Shown: positions 37,064 through 45,939 of the stretch, piece after piece
Layout of the letters: every line of letters starts with the position of its first letter
Numbering within the stretch: position 1 is the stretch's first letter
Assembly: GCF_026240945.1 (NCBI RefSeq)
Contig: NZ_JAPFPY010000028.1
Coordinates: 1 to 64,000 of the forward strand
Length of the DNA stretch: 64,000 bases
Direction: 5' to 3'
Source of the DNA: Mycolicibacterium sp. J2
Lineage (GTDB): Bacteria; Actinomycetota; Actinomycetes; Mycobacteriales; Mycobacteriaceae
Notes under the pieces: generated by a model
The model's input: the letters and a program-made list of their open reading frames with translations, nothing else
Database searches by the model: none
What the model was told of the DNA's origin: nothing
Program-made: the position numbers and the translations under genes

Positions 37064-37381
37064 CACACAACAATCGCCGGGGTGCCCCGCCCGGGCAGTG
37101 AAATCCTTGCAATCCGAAGCAATCGGGAGTCATCCCGAAATGTGCTGCCAGCAGGGCGAATAGCTCATCAGCAACGTCTGATCCGATGCACGAATATCTC
37201 CTCACCTGGGCTTTCGGCAGATCATCCGAGCGCATCAGCACATTACGGTGCGGGCCCGTTTCGAGCGGGCCGGCGACGCGAGTCTGCTGTCGTTTGCGAA
37301 TTCCCCGCGCGGTCACCGATTCCCGGTGCCATAGTTACCGCAAAGCCTGTGAAAGTGCTGCTGACATCCTTGGGGGAACTT
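37064..37381. other. intergenic region upstream of the sugar dehydrogenase-like gene
   Basis: This 318-bp region has no coding signal. It contains a small stem GGCCCG-N7-CGGGCC at 37253-37271. It presumably holds the promoter and leader of the downstream exported protein gene. Confidence 0.3.
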
Positions 37382-40300
37382 GTGACCGTCAGTCATCGTC
37401 ATGCATCGTCGGTTGCCCCGTCCGGGTACGCCCGCTACGTCGGACGGGTGGGCGCGCTCGCCGTTGCGCTCGGGGTCACCGGAGCCGTCGCCACCACTCC
37501 CGGTATCGCCCGGGCTGACGACACCTCTTCTTCGTCGTCGTCATCTTCGCCATCCGGGTCGACGGGGACGGGGTCGGGTTCGGGGCCAACAGCCGACACC
37601 TCCCCCACCACCGACACGTCCGCAACCGATGGCACACCGTCGGCCGGGAGTACCACCGGAACCGGTACGGGCACCACCACCGGCACCACCGGGAGCACCG
37701 GGGCGACGAGCACCACCACCCACACCGGCTCGCAGACCGAGACGGATCTCGGCGGGGGCGTCATCATTCGCTCCTCCGGTGGTAACACCACGCACACCAC
37801 CGGCACCACCCAGACCGACCCCAAACCGGAGACCGACACCGGGACCGAGACTCCCGACGTGGCCGACACAACCGCCCCCGGCGCGACCGATCCCGTCGAA
37901 CAGACCGACACCGGCACGCCCACGGCTATCGAGGAACCGTCCGAGGCCCCTGAGGGTTCCCCCACGACTCCCGACCCCATCCCCACCCCGGCCCCCGACC
38001 CCACCCCAACTCCCGACCCCACGCCAGCGAGCACCGGAACCGGCGGCCACACCGACCCGCAACCGGCGACACAGAACACGACCCCGCCCAGCGCCGAGCC
38101 GAGCGCCGCGGCGCCGACCGGGTCATCGGCGGCGCAACTGTTCAGCGCAGCGGCAGCGGTCAACAAGAACTCCAGCCAAGCGACGACTGCCGCGGTCCCC
38201 GCGGCGGCCGCGGTCGCCACCGCCAACCCGGTCACCACCTTCATCAAGCAACTGCCCACCCCCAATGAGGTTTTCCAGCAAGTCAAGTCATTCGTCACGG
38301 GCTGCGCGTGCACCCTGATCAACCAAACCCTCAAACTGGTCAACGGGTTGTCGAAAACCATCTCGAACCTGATGGCATCTGGCGGCGGGGGAACCGGCGA
38401 CCCCGCCCAGACACCGATCCTGTGGACGATGGTGGCGTGGGTGCGCCGTCAGATCGAAGGCGCGGTCACCGCCTTCAACCGGTCCCCGCTCGGCGAGTTC
38501 GTGCACGATGTCACCACCCAGATCACCACCCGGCTCCAGAAGGCCATCAGCAGCGTCACGAATTCGCCACTGGGGTACACGATCTCGTCCCGGCTGACCC
38601 GGTTCCTGCAGGAGTGCAACGGCACGGTGTCGCTGCCCGACGACCTGGACCGGCTGGGAGTGGTGAGTGGCCTGAACGAGCCGACCGACTTCGATTTCAT
38701 CACGCACCTCGGGGACGACGGCAAGCAACACATTCACGCCATCGTCATCATCGAGAAGTCCGGCGCCATCAAGATCTACGACACCGAGGAGGGCACCCTG
38801 TCGACGCTGACATCGCTGCCCACCACCAACGCCAACGGTGAACGTGGCCTGGTCGGCGTCGAGGTCGATCCCTACTTCAACGATCCCACCTCGGCCGGCT
38901 ACCACAAGATCTACGTCGCCTACACCAACGCGCAGAACTACGACCAGCTCTCCAAACTCACCGTCGACGCCAACCTGACGACGGTGCTCGACGAGGAGGA
39001 GCTGCTGCGCTCCGACCAGCTGGGCAACGACTTCCACCACGGCGGCGAACTGGAATTCGACCCGACCGGCACCTACTTGTACTGGGCGGTCGGCAACAAC
39101 GTCGTCAACGAGAACTCCCACGACCTGACCACGATCCACGGCAAGATCCTTCGGATGAACCGGGACGGGTCGGCCCCCGAAGACAACCCGTTCTACAACG
39201 ACCCCAACCCGGACGTGGTGAAGCAGATCTACGCCATCGGCTTCCGCAATCCGTTCCGGTTCGGCTTCGCCCCAGACGGCACCCTGCTCTCCGGTGATGT
39301 CGGCGAGGCCTCCTGGGAGGAACTCAATGTCGTTGTCGCCGGCGGCGATTACGGCTGGCCGCAACAGGAAGGGCCGTGCAGTAGCAACGGTTGCGGTGAC
39401 ACGCTGCCCCCGCTGTGGGCATATCACCACACCTTGCCGCCGGCCAACGTCGGTTCCATCACCTCGGTGCTGTACTACGACGGCACCACCCTGCCCGAGG
39501 AATACCGCAACAAGGTGTTCGTCGCCGACTACTCCGTTGGCTGGATCAAGATGCTCACCCTCGACGACCAGTTCGAGAGTGTCATCGATGAGAAGACGCT
39601 GGACACGTCGGCCGGAGCGACCGTCCAGCTCAAGCAGGGCATCGACGGCAACATCTACCAGCTGAGCATCTACCCCGGCACGCTGAGCGTCATCACGGCA
39701 TCCGGCGGCAACAAGGCACCGGTCGCCGATATCGACGCCTCGGCCACCTACTCCGGAAATGATTCGCTGACAGTCGCATTCGACGGCACCGGCTCGTCCG
39801 ATCCGGACGGCCCGCACCTGACCTATCAGTGGAACTTCGGCAACGGCCAGACGTCAACCTCGGCAACGCCGACCGTCACCTTCACCAACACCGGCGCGAA
39901 CTACACCGCCTACACCGTGACGCTGACGGTCACCGATGACGGCGGCAAGACCAACACCGCCACCCAGCGCATCGTGGTGGGCAGTGTCCCGCCGACCATC
40001 CAGCTGGGCACCATCGCCGACAACTACAACGCCGGGGACACCATCACCTTCAGCGCCGCCGCCGGGGACGCCGAAGACGGTCCGGTATTGCCGCCCAGTG
40101 CCTTCGAGTGGAAGGTGGTGTTCCACCACAACACCCACACCCACCCGTTCGTCGACAGCATCGTCGGCACCGGGGGCAGTGTCACCATCCCGACCACCGC
40201 CGACCAGCTGGCCACCACGTGGTACCGGATCGAATTGACCGTCACCGACAGCAGCGGCCTCAAGACCACGACCTCCAAGGACGTGTTCCCGAACCTCACG

Positions 40301-40555
40301 GACTTCACCGTCACGGCGAGCAATCCGAACGCCACGTTCACCGTCGACGGGGTGCCGCACACCGGCTCGTTCTCCGAGAAGGGTGTCGTCGGAGTGCAGC
40401 GTGTGCTGAGCGCGCCGTCGACGCAGCACACCTCGGCCGGTGAGCTGATCTTCATCGGTTGGGGTGACGGTGGGGCGCAGACCCACACCGTCACCACACC
40501 GGCCAGTGATGCCAACTATTCGGTGACCTTCGGGTTGGCGCCCGCCCTGGTCTGA
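37382..40555 (+). CDS. exported PQQ-type sugar dehydrogenase-like protein with PKD domain
   Basis: A 1057-aa exported protein. A twin-Arg-free signal region includes YVGRVGALAVALGVTGAVA and cleaves near ARA (about 45). A Thr/Ser/Pro/Gly linker runs to about 270, then a helical segment with LWTMVAWVRRQIEGAV. A soluble glucose/sorbosone dehydrogenase beta-propeller covers about 410-775 (FHHGGELEFDPTG, IYAIGFRNPFRFGF, EELNVVVAGGDYGWP). A PKD domain follows (about 777-870, AFDGTGSSDPDGP and YQWNFGNG), then an uncharacterised beta-rich tail. The start is GTG at 37382 behind GGGGGA; upstream frame is non-coding. Whether PQQ is used cannot be told. Confidence 0.87.
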   Translation: MTVSHRHASSVAPSGYARYVGRVGALAVALGVTGAVATTPGIARADDTSSSSSSSSPSGSTGTGSGSGPTADTSPTTDTSATDGTPSAGSTTGTGTGTTTGTTGSTGATSTTTHTGSQTETDLGGGVIIRSSGGNTTHTTGTTQTDPKPETDTGTETPDVADTTAPGATDPVEQTDTGTPTAIEEPSEAPEGSPTTPDPIPTPAPDPTPTPDPTPASTGTGGHTDPQPATQNTTPPSAEPSAAAPTGSSAAQLFSAAAAVNKNSSQATTAAVPAAAAVATANPVTTFIKQLPTPNEVFQQVKSFVTGCACTLINQTLKLVNGLSKTISNLMASGGGGTGDPAQTPILWTMVAWVRRQIEGAVTAFNRSPLGEFVHDVTTQITTRLQKAISSVTNSPLGYTISSRLTRFLQECNGTVSLPDDLDRLGVVSGLNEPTDFDFITHLGDDGKQHIHAIVIIEKSGAIKIYDTEEGTLSTLTSLPTTNANGERGLVGVEVDPYFNDPTSAGYHKIYVAYTNAQNYDQLSKLTVDANLTTVLDEEELLRSDQLGNDFHHGGELEFDPTGTYLYWAVGNNVVNENSHDLTTIHGKILRMNRDGSAPEDNPFYNDPNPDVVKQIYAIGFRNPFRFGFAPDGTLLSGDVGEASWEELNVVVAGGDYGWPQQEGPCSSNGCGDTLPPLWAYHHTLPPANVGSITSVLYYDGTTLPEEYRNKVFVADYSVGWIKMLTLDDQFESVIDEKTLDTSAGATVQLKQGIDGNIYQLSIYPGTLSVITASGGNKAPVADIDASATYSGNDSLTVAFDGTGSSDPDGPHLTYQWNFGNGQTSTSATPTVTFTNTGANYTAYTVTLTVTDDGGKTNTATQRIVVGSVPPTIQLGTIADNYNAGDTITFSAAAGDAEDGPVLPPSAFEWKVVFHHNTHTHPFVDSIVGTGGSVTIPTTADQLATTWYRIELTVTDSSGLKTTTSKDVFPNLTDFTVTASNPNATFTVDGVPHTGSFSEKGVVGVQRVLSAPSTQHTSAGELIFIGWGDGGAQTHTVTTPASDANYSVTFGLAPALV

Positions 40556-41439
40556 GCGATCTCGGCGACCACGCCGGCGACCGCCCGCACCTGCCCGATA
40601 TCCGAGGACGTCGGGATGAGATGCACCTCGTCGGTGCCGATTTCGGCGAACCTGGCCAGCACGTCGGCCAGTTCGTCCTCGGTGCCGGCCCAGCCGGTGT
40701 TCGGCGCCATGGCGTCGACGTACTCGGCGGGAATCCAGTTCATATAGCGACGCAGATGACGGTGGATCTGGCGGCGCGCGTCGTCCTGGTCCCCGAGCGC
40801 GAACCAGAACGACGTGGCCAGCCGCGGAGCGGGCCGGCCCGCCTGCGCCCACGCGGTCCTGGCCACCTCGAACAACTCGTCCTGTTTGGCCACATCCAGA
40901 TCCAGCGTGGTGCCTGCCAAACCGGTCGCCCAGGTTGCAGCGCTGCGCACGGTTTTCGGTCCCAGGGTCCCGACCCACAGGTGCGGACCGCCGGGTTGCA
41001 CCGGCGCCGGACCGACCGGCAGCACCGAATCGGTCACCTTGTCCCCGTTCCACACCCGCCGCATCACCGCCACCCGCTCGGCCATCTGCCGCATGGTCTG
41101 GGTGGCTGGGTCGGCGCCGGCAGCGAGGTAGTCCTCTCGGCGTCCGCCGACGCCGAGCCCGACGGTCAACCGGCCACCGCTGAGCATGTCACCTGTCGAC
41201 AGTGCCTTGGCCAGCATCACCGGGTCGTGTAGCTGCGGGATCAGCACGGTGGTCATCAGCCGCACCCGCTCGGTCCACGCCGACAGTGCTCCCAGCAAGG
41301 TCAGCGCATCCGGATTGTCGAACGCCATGCGTTCGCCCCAGCACAATGCCGCGAACGGCCCTTCGTCGACGACCGTCGCCCACCGCTTGAGCACCACCGC
41401 ATCCAGATCCGGTTCCATCACCGGCATCGTCATTCCCAC
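40516..41439 (-). CDS. LLM-class F420-dependent oxidoreductase
   Basis: A 307-aa luciferase-like TIM-barrel protein, expected to use F420 or FMN. Typical segments are FAALCWGERMAFDNPD, VRLMTTVLIPQLHDPVMLAK, GRLTVGLGVGGRREDY and HLWVGTLGPKTVR. Three start codons lie within 15 bp (GTG 41445, GTG 41439, ATG 41433); GTG 41439 has GGAGG at five bases and was chosen. Its 3' end overlaps that of the convergent dehydrogenase-like gene by 40 bp. Substrate unknown. Confidence 0.87.
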   Translation of the reverse strand: MGMTMPVMEPDLDAVVLKRWATVVDEGPFAALCWGERMAFDNPDALTLLGALSAWTERVRLMTTVLIPQLHDPVMLAKALSTGDMLSGGRLTVGLGVGGRREDYLAAGADPATQTMRQMAERVAVMRRVWNGDKVTDSVLPVGPAPVQPGGPHLWVGTLGPKTVRSAATWATGLAGTTLDLDVAKQDELFEVARTAWAQAGRPAPRLATSFWFALGDQDDARRQIHRHLRRYMNWIPAEYVDAMAPNTGWAGTEDELADVLARFAEIGTDEVHLIPTSSDIGQVRAVAGVVAEIAQTRAGANPKVTE

Positions 41440-41487
41440 CTGCACCTCCCGGATTCTGGCATGCCACCCCAGTGCCAAGATGGCGTC

Positions 41488-41901
41488 ATGACGATCTCGA
41501 CCACATCGATCTCGCACGTGCGGCTCACCGTCACCGATATCGAACGCTCCCGGCAGTTCTACGAGGGCGTCTTCGGCTGGCCCGTGCTGGTCGAGGTGCC
41601 ACCGGGGGCCGACGCCGCCACCAGGGACGCGTTGGCGTTCCTCTACGGCGGGGTGATCTACGACCTGGGCGGCGCACTGATCGGACTGCGCCCGGTCGGC
41701 GCGGACCGGTTCGACGAGGACCGCACCGGCCTGGACCATTTGGCCTTCCCGCTGGCTGACAAGGCCGAACTGGACGCCGCGGCCGCACACCTCGACGCCC
41801 TCGGCATCGTCCACGAGCCCGTCAAGGACCTCGGCTCGATGTACGTACTCGAGTTCCGCGACCCGGACAACATCGCGCTGGAGCTCACCGCACCCAAGTA
41901 G
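41488..41901 (+). CDS. VOC/glyoxalase-family protein
   Basis: A 137-aa vicinal-oxygen-chelate protein with two beta-alpha-beta-beta-beta modules: SHVRLTVTDIERSRQFYEGVFGWPV at the start and GLDHLAFPLADKAELDAA later, ending in EFRDPDNIALELTAP. The His at the first strand, a His in GLDHLAF and the terminal Glu could bind a metal. The start at 41488 is typical for the family. It is divergent from the LLM oxidoreductase gene. The role could be detoxification or resistance; not assignable. Confidence 0.88.
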   Translation: MTISTTSISHVRLTVTDIERSRQFYEGVFGWPVLVEVPPGADAATRDALAFLYGGVIYDLGGALIGLRPVGADRFDEDRTGLDHLAFPLADKAELDAAAAHLDALGIVHEPVKDLGSMYVLEFRDPDNIALELTAPK

Positions 41902-41903
41902 GT

Positions 41904-41917
41904 GGGGGTTATCCCCC
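41904..41917. terminator. short hairpin after the VOC gene
   Basis: GGGGG-TTAT-CCCCC follows the stop codon by two bases. The stem is short and has no T-run; it might equally be an operator for the downstream two-component genes. Confidence 0.3.
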
Positions 41918-41975
41918 GTACGGTCCGGCGGAAAACGCGGTGTCGTAGGACGGCGCAGATCCATAGGTTGTTCTC

Positions 41976-43283
41976 ATGGTCGCCATCACGTCCAGCACTC
42001 CCGCAGACATCACAGTCGCCCCCACGCTGGTGCGTCGCCACCGCACGATCGGGGTGGTGCCCACCGCCTCCATGATCGCCGGCGCGGCGATCGGTGCAGC
42101 GTGGTTCTGGATTCCGTTGTCCATCATGGTGATCGGTATCTCCTCGATACCTTCGGTGATCGGCTTCGCCGTGTCCGCGGTGGTGTTCGTGTACCTGATG
42201 CGCGGCGTGGAGGCGATCGAGCGGCTGCGCAGCGAGGCGGTTTTCGGGCTGCAGATCCCCGTACCGCCGCGCAGCCAGTCGCCATATACGGGGTTCCAAC
42301 GCTGGGCGCATCAGCTCTGGCTGGACATCAGCAGCAGCCGGTTCTGGAAGGCCACCGGTCAGCATTACCTGCGGATGACGTACGACCTCACGGTATGCGG
42401 GATCGCGCTGGGCCTGCTGGCGTTCGCCATCCTGGCCCCAGCCTTCGCCGCGGCGATCCGGCGCAGTGACGCGGACTCCGGGTTGACCTTCATCTCTGTA
42501 CCGCTGGCCTGGCTGCTGGCCGTCATCGCGCTGGTCGCCGCGGTCGCGCTGCTGGTGTTGGGACCGGCCGTCGACGCGAAGATCGATCGGTGGTTGCTGG
42601 CCGCCTCCCCCACGGCGGCGCTGCAGTACCAGGTCAGCGCCTTGGCTCAGGCGCGCCAGGGCGCGGTGTCCTCGGCACAGACCGAGCGTCATCGCATCGA
42701 ACGCGATCTGCACGACAGCGTGCAGCCCCGACTGGTGTCGCTGGCCATGACCATCGGGCTGGCACAGACCAAACTCGACACCGATCCGGCCGCGGCCAAG
42801 CAGCTCATCGGCGAGGCGCACGCCGACGCCATGAGCGCCCTGGCGGAACTGCGCAACGTGGTGCGCGGGATCGCGCCGACCATCCTGACCGATCGCGGCC
42901 TGGACGCGGCCCTGTCGGCGGTGGTGCAGCGCACCCAGATCTCCGGCGTGCCGACCGCCCTCGATGTGTACCTGCCCCGGCGGTTGCCCGATGAAGTGGA
43001 ATCGGTCGCCTATTTCGTGGTGGCAGAAGCCTTGACGAATGTGGCCAAACACGCCCAAGCCGGCCAAGCCGTGGTGACGGTGCGTTATGACGAGGCAAGC
43101 CGGGTGCTGCATGTGTCGGTGTACGACGACGGGCGCGGCGGCGCCGAGATCGGCGCCGACGAGGACGCCACCGGCCTGCGCGGCCTGACCGAGCGGGTAC
43201 GCGCCGCCGGCGGCACGTTCACGGTGTCCAGCCCCGTCACCGGTCCCACCATCGTGACGGCGGTGCTGCCATGCGCATCGTGA
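41976..43283 (+). CDS. NarL-type sensor histidine kinase
   Basis: A 435-aa membrane kinase. Two pairs of transmembrane helices (about 26-75 and 140-197) surround a short polar segment, as in the 'putative sensor' domain. Then HisKA_3 with the phospho-acceptor His246 in ERDLHDSVQPRLVSLAM and a HATPase_c domain (NVAKHAQAG, VYDDGRGGA, TGLRGLTERV). It overlaps the regulator gene by 13 nt. The small sensor part suggests membrane or envelope stress sensing, as in LiaS-like kinases. Confidence 0.92.
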   Translation: MVAITSSTPADITVAPTLVRRHRTIGVVPTASMIAGAAIGAAWFWIPLSIMVIGISSIPSVIGFAVSAVVFVYLMRGVEAIERLRSEAVFGLQIPVPPRSQSPYTGFQRWAHQLWLDISSSRFWKATGQHYLRMTYDLTVCGIALGLLAFAILAPAFAAAIRRSDADSGLTFISVPLAWLLAVIALVAAVALLVLGPAVDAKIDRWLLAASPTAALQYQVSALAQARQGAVSSAQTERHRIERDLHDSVQPRLVSLAMTIGLAQTKLDTDPAAAKQLIGEAHADAMSALAELRNVVRGIAPTILTDRGLDAALSAVVQRTQISGVPTALDVYLPRRLPDEVESVAYFVVAEALTNVAKHAQAGQAVVTVRYDEASRVLHVSVYDDGRGGAEIGADEDATGLRGLTERVRAAGGTFTVSSPVTGPTIVTAVLPCAS

Positions 43284-43915
43284 TCGCCGAGGATTCGGCG
43301 CTGCTGCGGGCGGGGATCGAGCGCATCCTCGCCGATGCGGGCCACGAGATCGTGGCCGGTGTTCCCGACGCGACCGGACTGCTGCACCTGGTCAACGAAC
43401 ACCACCCCGATCTGGCCATCGTGGACGTCCGGATGCCGCCGACCTTCACCGACGAAGGTATCCGCGCGGCAGCGCTGTTGCGCTCGCAGAACCCGGAATC
43501 CCCCGTGCTCGTCCTCTCGCACTATGTCGAGGAACGCTACGCGGCCGACTTGATCGCTTCGGACACCAAGGGATTCGGGTATCTGCTCAAGGACCGGGTG
43601 GCCGATGTGCCCGCCTTTCTCGATGCGGTCGAGGTGGTCGGCACGGGCGGCACCGTGCTCGACCCGGAGGTCGTCTCGCAGATCCTGGTCCGGTCCCGAC
43701 GCGGGGCGGTTCTCGACGAACTGACGCCGCGGGAGCGGGATGTCTTGCAGCTCATGGCCGAGGGTAAGTCGAACTCGGCAATCAGCGCGGCGCTGCACAT
43801 CTCGGTCGGCTCGGCCGAGAAGCACATCGCATCGATCTTCACCAAGTTGGCACTCACCCCCGATGACAGCGAGAACCGCCGCGTGCTGGCCGTCCTGCGC
43901 TACCTCGAATCCTGA
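43271..43915 (+). CDS. NarL/LuxR-type response regulator
   Basis: A 214-aa regulator with a receiver domain (acidic pair EDS, phospho-Asp52 in AIVDVRMPP, Lys in YLLKDRV) and a C-terminal LuxR-type HTH (ELTPRERDVLQLMAEGKSNS, VGSAEKHIASIF). It is the partner of the overlapping kinase and is followed by the DUF4097 gene, its likely target or accessory protein. Confidence 0.94.
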   Translation: MRIVIAEDSALLRAGIERILADAGHEIVAGVPDATGLLHLVNEHHPDLAIVDVRMPPTFTDEGIRAAALLRSQNPESPVLVLSHYVEERYAADLIASDTKGFGYLLKDRVADVPAFLDAVEVVGTGGTVLDPEVVSQILVRSRRGAVLDELTPRERDVLQLMAEGKSNSAISAALHISVGSAEKHIASIFTKLALTPDDSENRRVLAVLRYLES

Positions 43916-43928
43916 AAGGGCTGTCCCC

Positions 43929-44813
43929 GTGACCATCACCTCCCCCGACACCCTCACCCCGCCCGCACCGGCCGACCCGCCTCACCTGTCCAGCGGCGGG
44001 CGCGGCGTCATCCGCGTTCTGCTGGTGGCCACCGCCGCCATCGTGATCATCGGCGCGGTCGCCGGGCTGGGGGCGCTGGCCTGGGGGCTCAGCGCATTCC
44101 GGGTCGTCACCGACCACCAGACGCTGCCCACCGCCATCCGGTCGCTCACCCTCGACACCGCCGACTCGCCGGTGGCCGTGCGGATCACCGCCGACCGCAA
44201 CGTCACCGAACCCCGCATCGATCTGCGCATGGTCGCCTCCACTGGCACCAGCGATCAACATCTGCGCGTGACCAACGACGCCAACGGAACCCATGTCGTC
44301 GTGGCCGGCGCCGCGGGCGGGCTGTTCGACTTCGGCGACCCGGGCGAGGTCACCGTCACCCTGCCGCCGGAGACCGGGCGACAGCTCGCGCTCACGGTAC
44401 GCCAGAACACCGGTGTGTTGCTGGCCCAAGCCGACCTGGATCAGCTCACCGCCAGCACCTCGGACGGCGCGGTCGTACTGCGCGGCGCGGTCCGCCGTGT
44501 CGAGGTGCGTGCCCAGGACGGTGAGATCACCGCGCGCCAACCCATCTCGGTGGCCGAGTCGTTCGACGCGACGACCACCCAGGGTGATATCTCGGTCAGT
44601 TTCGCCGACCTAGCGCCGCGCCAGGTACAGGCGGTGACCCGCGACGGGGACATCTCGTTATCCCTGCCGGCTCCCGGCCCCTACGTGGTGCACGCCCAGT
44701 CCGGCGGCTCCGCCACGGTCCGGGTGCCGGAGACCGGCGACGCAGCCCGAGCCGCCGGGCAGATCACCGCCCGCTCCGACGACGGGAACGTCACCATCGA
44801 CACGCTCAGGTGA
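43929..44813 (+). CDS. DUF4097-type membrane-anchored protein
   Basis: A 294-aa protein with a cytoplasmic Pro-rich N-terminus, one transmembrane helix (about 28-54) and an extracytoplasmic repetitive beta-strand domain (for example DGAVVLRGAVRRVEV, DGEITARQPISV, QGDISVSF, DGDISLSLP), like the DUF4097 beta-helix family often linked to LiaSR/VraSR systems. It starts with GTG at 43929 behind AAAGGGG. The last 8 bp overlap the convergent nitronate monooxygenase gene. Confidence 0.82.
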   Translation: MTITSPDTLTPPAPADPPHLSSGGRGVIRVLLVATAAIVIIGAVAGLGALAWGLSAFRVVTDHQTLPTAIRSLTLDTADSPVAVRITADRNVTEPRIDLRMVASTGTSDQHLRVTNDANGTHVVVAGAAGGLFDFGDPGEVTVTLPPETGRQLALTVRQNTGVLLAQADLDQLTASTSDGAVVLRGAVRRVEVRAQDGEITARQPISVAESFDATTTQGDISVSFADLAPRQVQAVTRDGDISLSLPAPGPYVVHAQSGGSATVRVPETGDAARAAGQITARSDDGNVTIDTLR

Positions 44814-45822
44814 GCGCGGCGATGATCGTGGCGGCCGGGCCGGAGGTGATCCGGCGGAATCCGGTCCCGGCCCAGATATTGGTGGCCTGCGGATCCCCGG
44901 CCCGCACCGACGCGGCGCGCACCGGACTGGTCAGGTAGTGCACCTCGGGATAACCCAGCGGAGCCTGCGCGTCGTGTTCGTCGACGAAGCGGTTGCGCAA
45001 CCCACGCGCGTAGCGCCCCGAAAAAGCCTTCGTCACAACGGTTTCGGTGAATGCCGGATCCTGCAGGGCGGCGCGGTGTACCGGGCTGCTGCCGGACTCA
45101 TCAGCCAGTAGAAACGCGGTGCCCAGTTGCGCGGCGGCCGCGCCCGCATCACGCACCCGCTCGACATCTTCGGCCGTCATCAGGCCGCCGGCAGCCACCA
45201 CCGGAACGTCCGTGGCCGCCAGCACATCGGCCAACAGCTCATCGAGGGATTGGGTGGCCGGCCGAACGGCCGGGTCGTAGGTGCCGCGATGCCCGCCGGC
45301 GTCAGGCCCCTGCACGGCCAGGCCGTCGACACCGCGGCCGACGGCTTCCCGGGCTTCCGCCAGCGTGGTCACGGTAGCCACCGTCAGGATGCCCGCGGCT
45401 TTCAACCGGGCGGTTTCGGCGGCGGTGGGCGCCCCGAAGGTGAAGGACACCACCTCCGGCCGCAGATCGAGCACGACCTCGAGTTTGGCCGCCCAGTCGT
45501 CGTCGTTGAATTTCGGCTCGCCCAGGGCGACCCCGTAGCGCTGCGCTTCTCCGGACAGTGCCGCAATGTAGCGGTCGATATCACCCGGCCGCAGGGCACT
45601 GGGCTGGGGGGCAAAGAGATTGACGCCGATCGGCTGCGTGGTGAGCTGACGGGTGGCGGTCAGCCGTTGGGCGAAGACGTCGGCCGACAGGTAACCCGCG
45701 GCGACGAACCCGAGGCCGCCTGCCTCCGAGCCGGCCGCCGCCAGCTCCGGGGTGGAGGGGCCGCCCGCCATCGGTGCCACCAGGATCGGGGCCGTCAGAT
45801 CCCGCAGAGTGAACTCACCCAT
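44806..45822 (-). CDS. nitronate monooxygenase family protein
   Basis: A 338-aa FMN TIM-barrel protein of the 2-nitropropane dioxygenase family. Motifs: PILVAPMAGGPSTPELA, VQGPDAGGHRGTY with the conserved His, PVVAAGGLMTAEDVERV and QLGTAFLLADES. The likely role is oxidative detoxification of propionate 3-nitronate or a related flavin-dependent reaction. It lies 117 bp downstream of the Rrf2 gene on the same strand. Confidence 0.9.
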   Translation of the reverse strand: MGEFTLRDLTAPILVAPMAGGPSTPELAAAGSEAGGLGFVAAGYLSADVFAQRLTATRQLTTQPIGVNLFAPQPSALRPGDIDRYIAALSGEAQRYGVALGEPKFNDDDWAAKLEVVLDLRPEVVSFTFGAPTAAETARLKAAGILTVATVTTLAEAREAVGRGVDGLAVQGPDAGGHRGTYDPAVRPATQSLDELLADVLAATDVPVVAAGGLMTAEDVERVRDAGAAAAQLGTAFLLADESGSSPVHRAALQDPAFTETVVTKAFSGRYARGLRNRFVDEHDAQAPLGYPEVHYLTSPVRAASVRAGDPQATNIWAGTGFRRITSGPAATIIAALT

Positions 45823-45939
45823 CGCACACCGCCTTCATCCGCTGCACCGTGCACAACATCGCCGGACATCGTGATCATCCCATCCTGGGCAGTGCGCGCG
45901 GAGCATGGTTGACCGGCCGCACGGATCGGGCGGCGACGC

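Noticed and set aside
37541..38361. Minus-strand open frames opposite the Thr/Pro linker of the dehydrogenase-like gene
   Set aside because: They are shadows of low-complexity coding DNA without ribosome-binding sites or domains.
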